Assembly (NCBI GenBank): GCA_029259455.1
Contig: JAPDIT010000077.1
Location: forward strand, 1 to 13,371
Source of the DNA: Archaeoglobi archaeon
GTDB taxonomy: Archaea; Halobacteriota; Archaeoglobi; Archaeoglobales; Archaeoglobaceae
DNA length: 13,371 nt
Reading direction: 5' to 3'
In this document: positions 13,137 through 13,371 of the stretch, in pieces
How positions within the stretch are numbered: position 1 is the first letter of the stretch
How the letters are laid out: the number at the start of each line of letters is the position of its first letter
Program-made: the position numbers and the translations under genes
Notes under the pieces: model-generated
Databases searched by the model: none
The model's input: only the letters and a program-made list of their open reading frames with translations
Told to the model about the DNA's origin: nothing

Positions 13137-13371
13137 TTACCCCTCCTTACCCCTCGAAATGGCCTCCATAACTTTATCCGGCTTTGTCTGATAAGTGTGA
13201 ATGATATTACTCACTCTCTTGAAATCCCTTATGTTGTGCTCAAGCATAAACTCCAACACCCTCCTCCTCCTCTCCAGCTCCTCGTTCAGCTCTTTTATAC
13301 TCCACCCTCTCTGCCTTCTTATATCCTCCAATGCTTTTGACGTTCCAACCATCGTGTGCTCATCTCTAACG
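13137..13371 (-). CDS. C-terminal end of a GspE/TadA-type secretion ATPase (cut by window edge)
   Basis: Partial gene; its 5' part lies beyond the right edge. The frame stays open to the last base, reading VRDEHTMVGTSKALEDIRR and then a charged helical tail with ELERRRRVLEFMLEHNIRDF, ending in SRGKEG. This is the usual C-terminus of archaeal GspE-family ATPases that power pilus, archaellum or secretion assembly; the Walker motifs would lie outside the window. An in-frame ATG at 13352 could make it look like a complete 71-residue gene, but the preceding VRDEHT codons match the family and argue against that. It sits three bases upstream of the T2SSF gene, the standard ATPase-platform pair. Confidence 0.85.
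   Translation of the reverse strand, partial: VRDEHTMVGTSKALEDIRRQRGWSIKELNEELERRRRVLEFMLEHNIRDFKRVSNIIHTYQTKPDKVMEAISRGKEG

Noticed and set aside
13137..13352. A complete 71-residue small gene at the right edge
   Set aside because: The frame stays open to the window end and the codons before the apparent ATG give VRDEHT, as expected for a GspE-family ATPase. It is a gene fragment.
1..13371. CRISPR array, toxin-antitoxin pair, defence island or RNA gene
   Set aside because: I found no regularly spaced repeats, no tRNA or rRNA-like sequence and no defence-type gene cluster. The HD-domain gene stands alone opposite radA, with no Cas-like or antitoxin partner.

Overview
The window looks like chromosomal DNA from a hyperthermophilic euryarchaeon, most likely an Archaeoglobus-type organism. 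The evidence is the archaeal information-processing genes (a Cdc48/VAT-type AAA ATPase, RadA, RadB, the archaeal/eukaryal peptidyl-tRNA hydrolase Pth2), GGTGA/GGAGG ribosome binding sites, A/T-rich TATA-like boxes close to start codons, a glutaryl-CoA-dehydrogenase-like flavoenzyme, and archaeal GspE and T2SSF secretion genes. The lineage call is an inference from gene content and remembered protein similarity; no search was run.

Layout. Positions 1-568 hold a decayed IS6-type transposase (minus strand), broken by several frameshifts and stops. Next is an intact cdc48 gene (704-3136, minus) that shares a 60-base divergent promoter region with larC (3197-4384, plus). The radB gene overlaps the end of larC and ends exactly where the convergent pth2 stop codon begins (5018/5019). 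The pth2 gene is coupled through a TAATG overlap to a small upstream gene of unknown function (5366-5638). Upstream of that pair is a tightly packed minus-strand operon, hisA-hisB-ccmA-ccmB (8238 down to 5721), joining two histidine-biosynthesis genes to a CcmAB-type ABC exporter. An acyl-CoA dehydrogenase of the glutaryl-CoA type (8357-9544) and radA (9619-10629) follow, both minus. A small HD-domain hydrolase gene (10686-11201, plus) is divergent from radA. Last come a large double-T2SSF membrane protein (11178-13133) and the C-terminal end of its partner GspE-type ATPase, cut by the right edge (13137-13371), both minus.

How the genes work together. RadA and RadB serve homologous recombination. 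Cdc48 and Pth2 serve protein quality control and translation. HisA and HisB are two steps of histidine synthesis. LarC makes the nickel-pincer cofactor. The GspE/T2SSF pair assembles a type IV pilus-like or secretion apparatus. Most of this is housekeeping. I see no convincing undescribed defence or mobile system, no CRISPR array, and no tRNA or rRNA. The points most worth a second look are an insertion of about 60 residues in the first AAA domain of Cdc48, a 59-base perfect repeat between its two Walker A regions, the ccmAB genes inside a his operon, and the larC-radB overlap.
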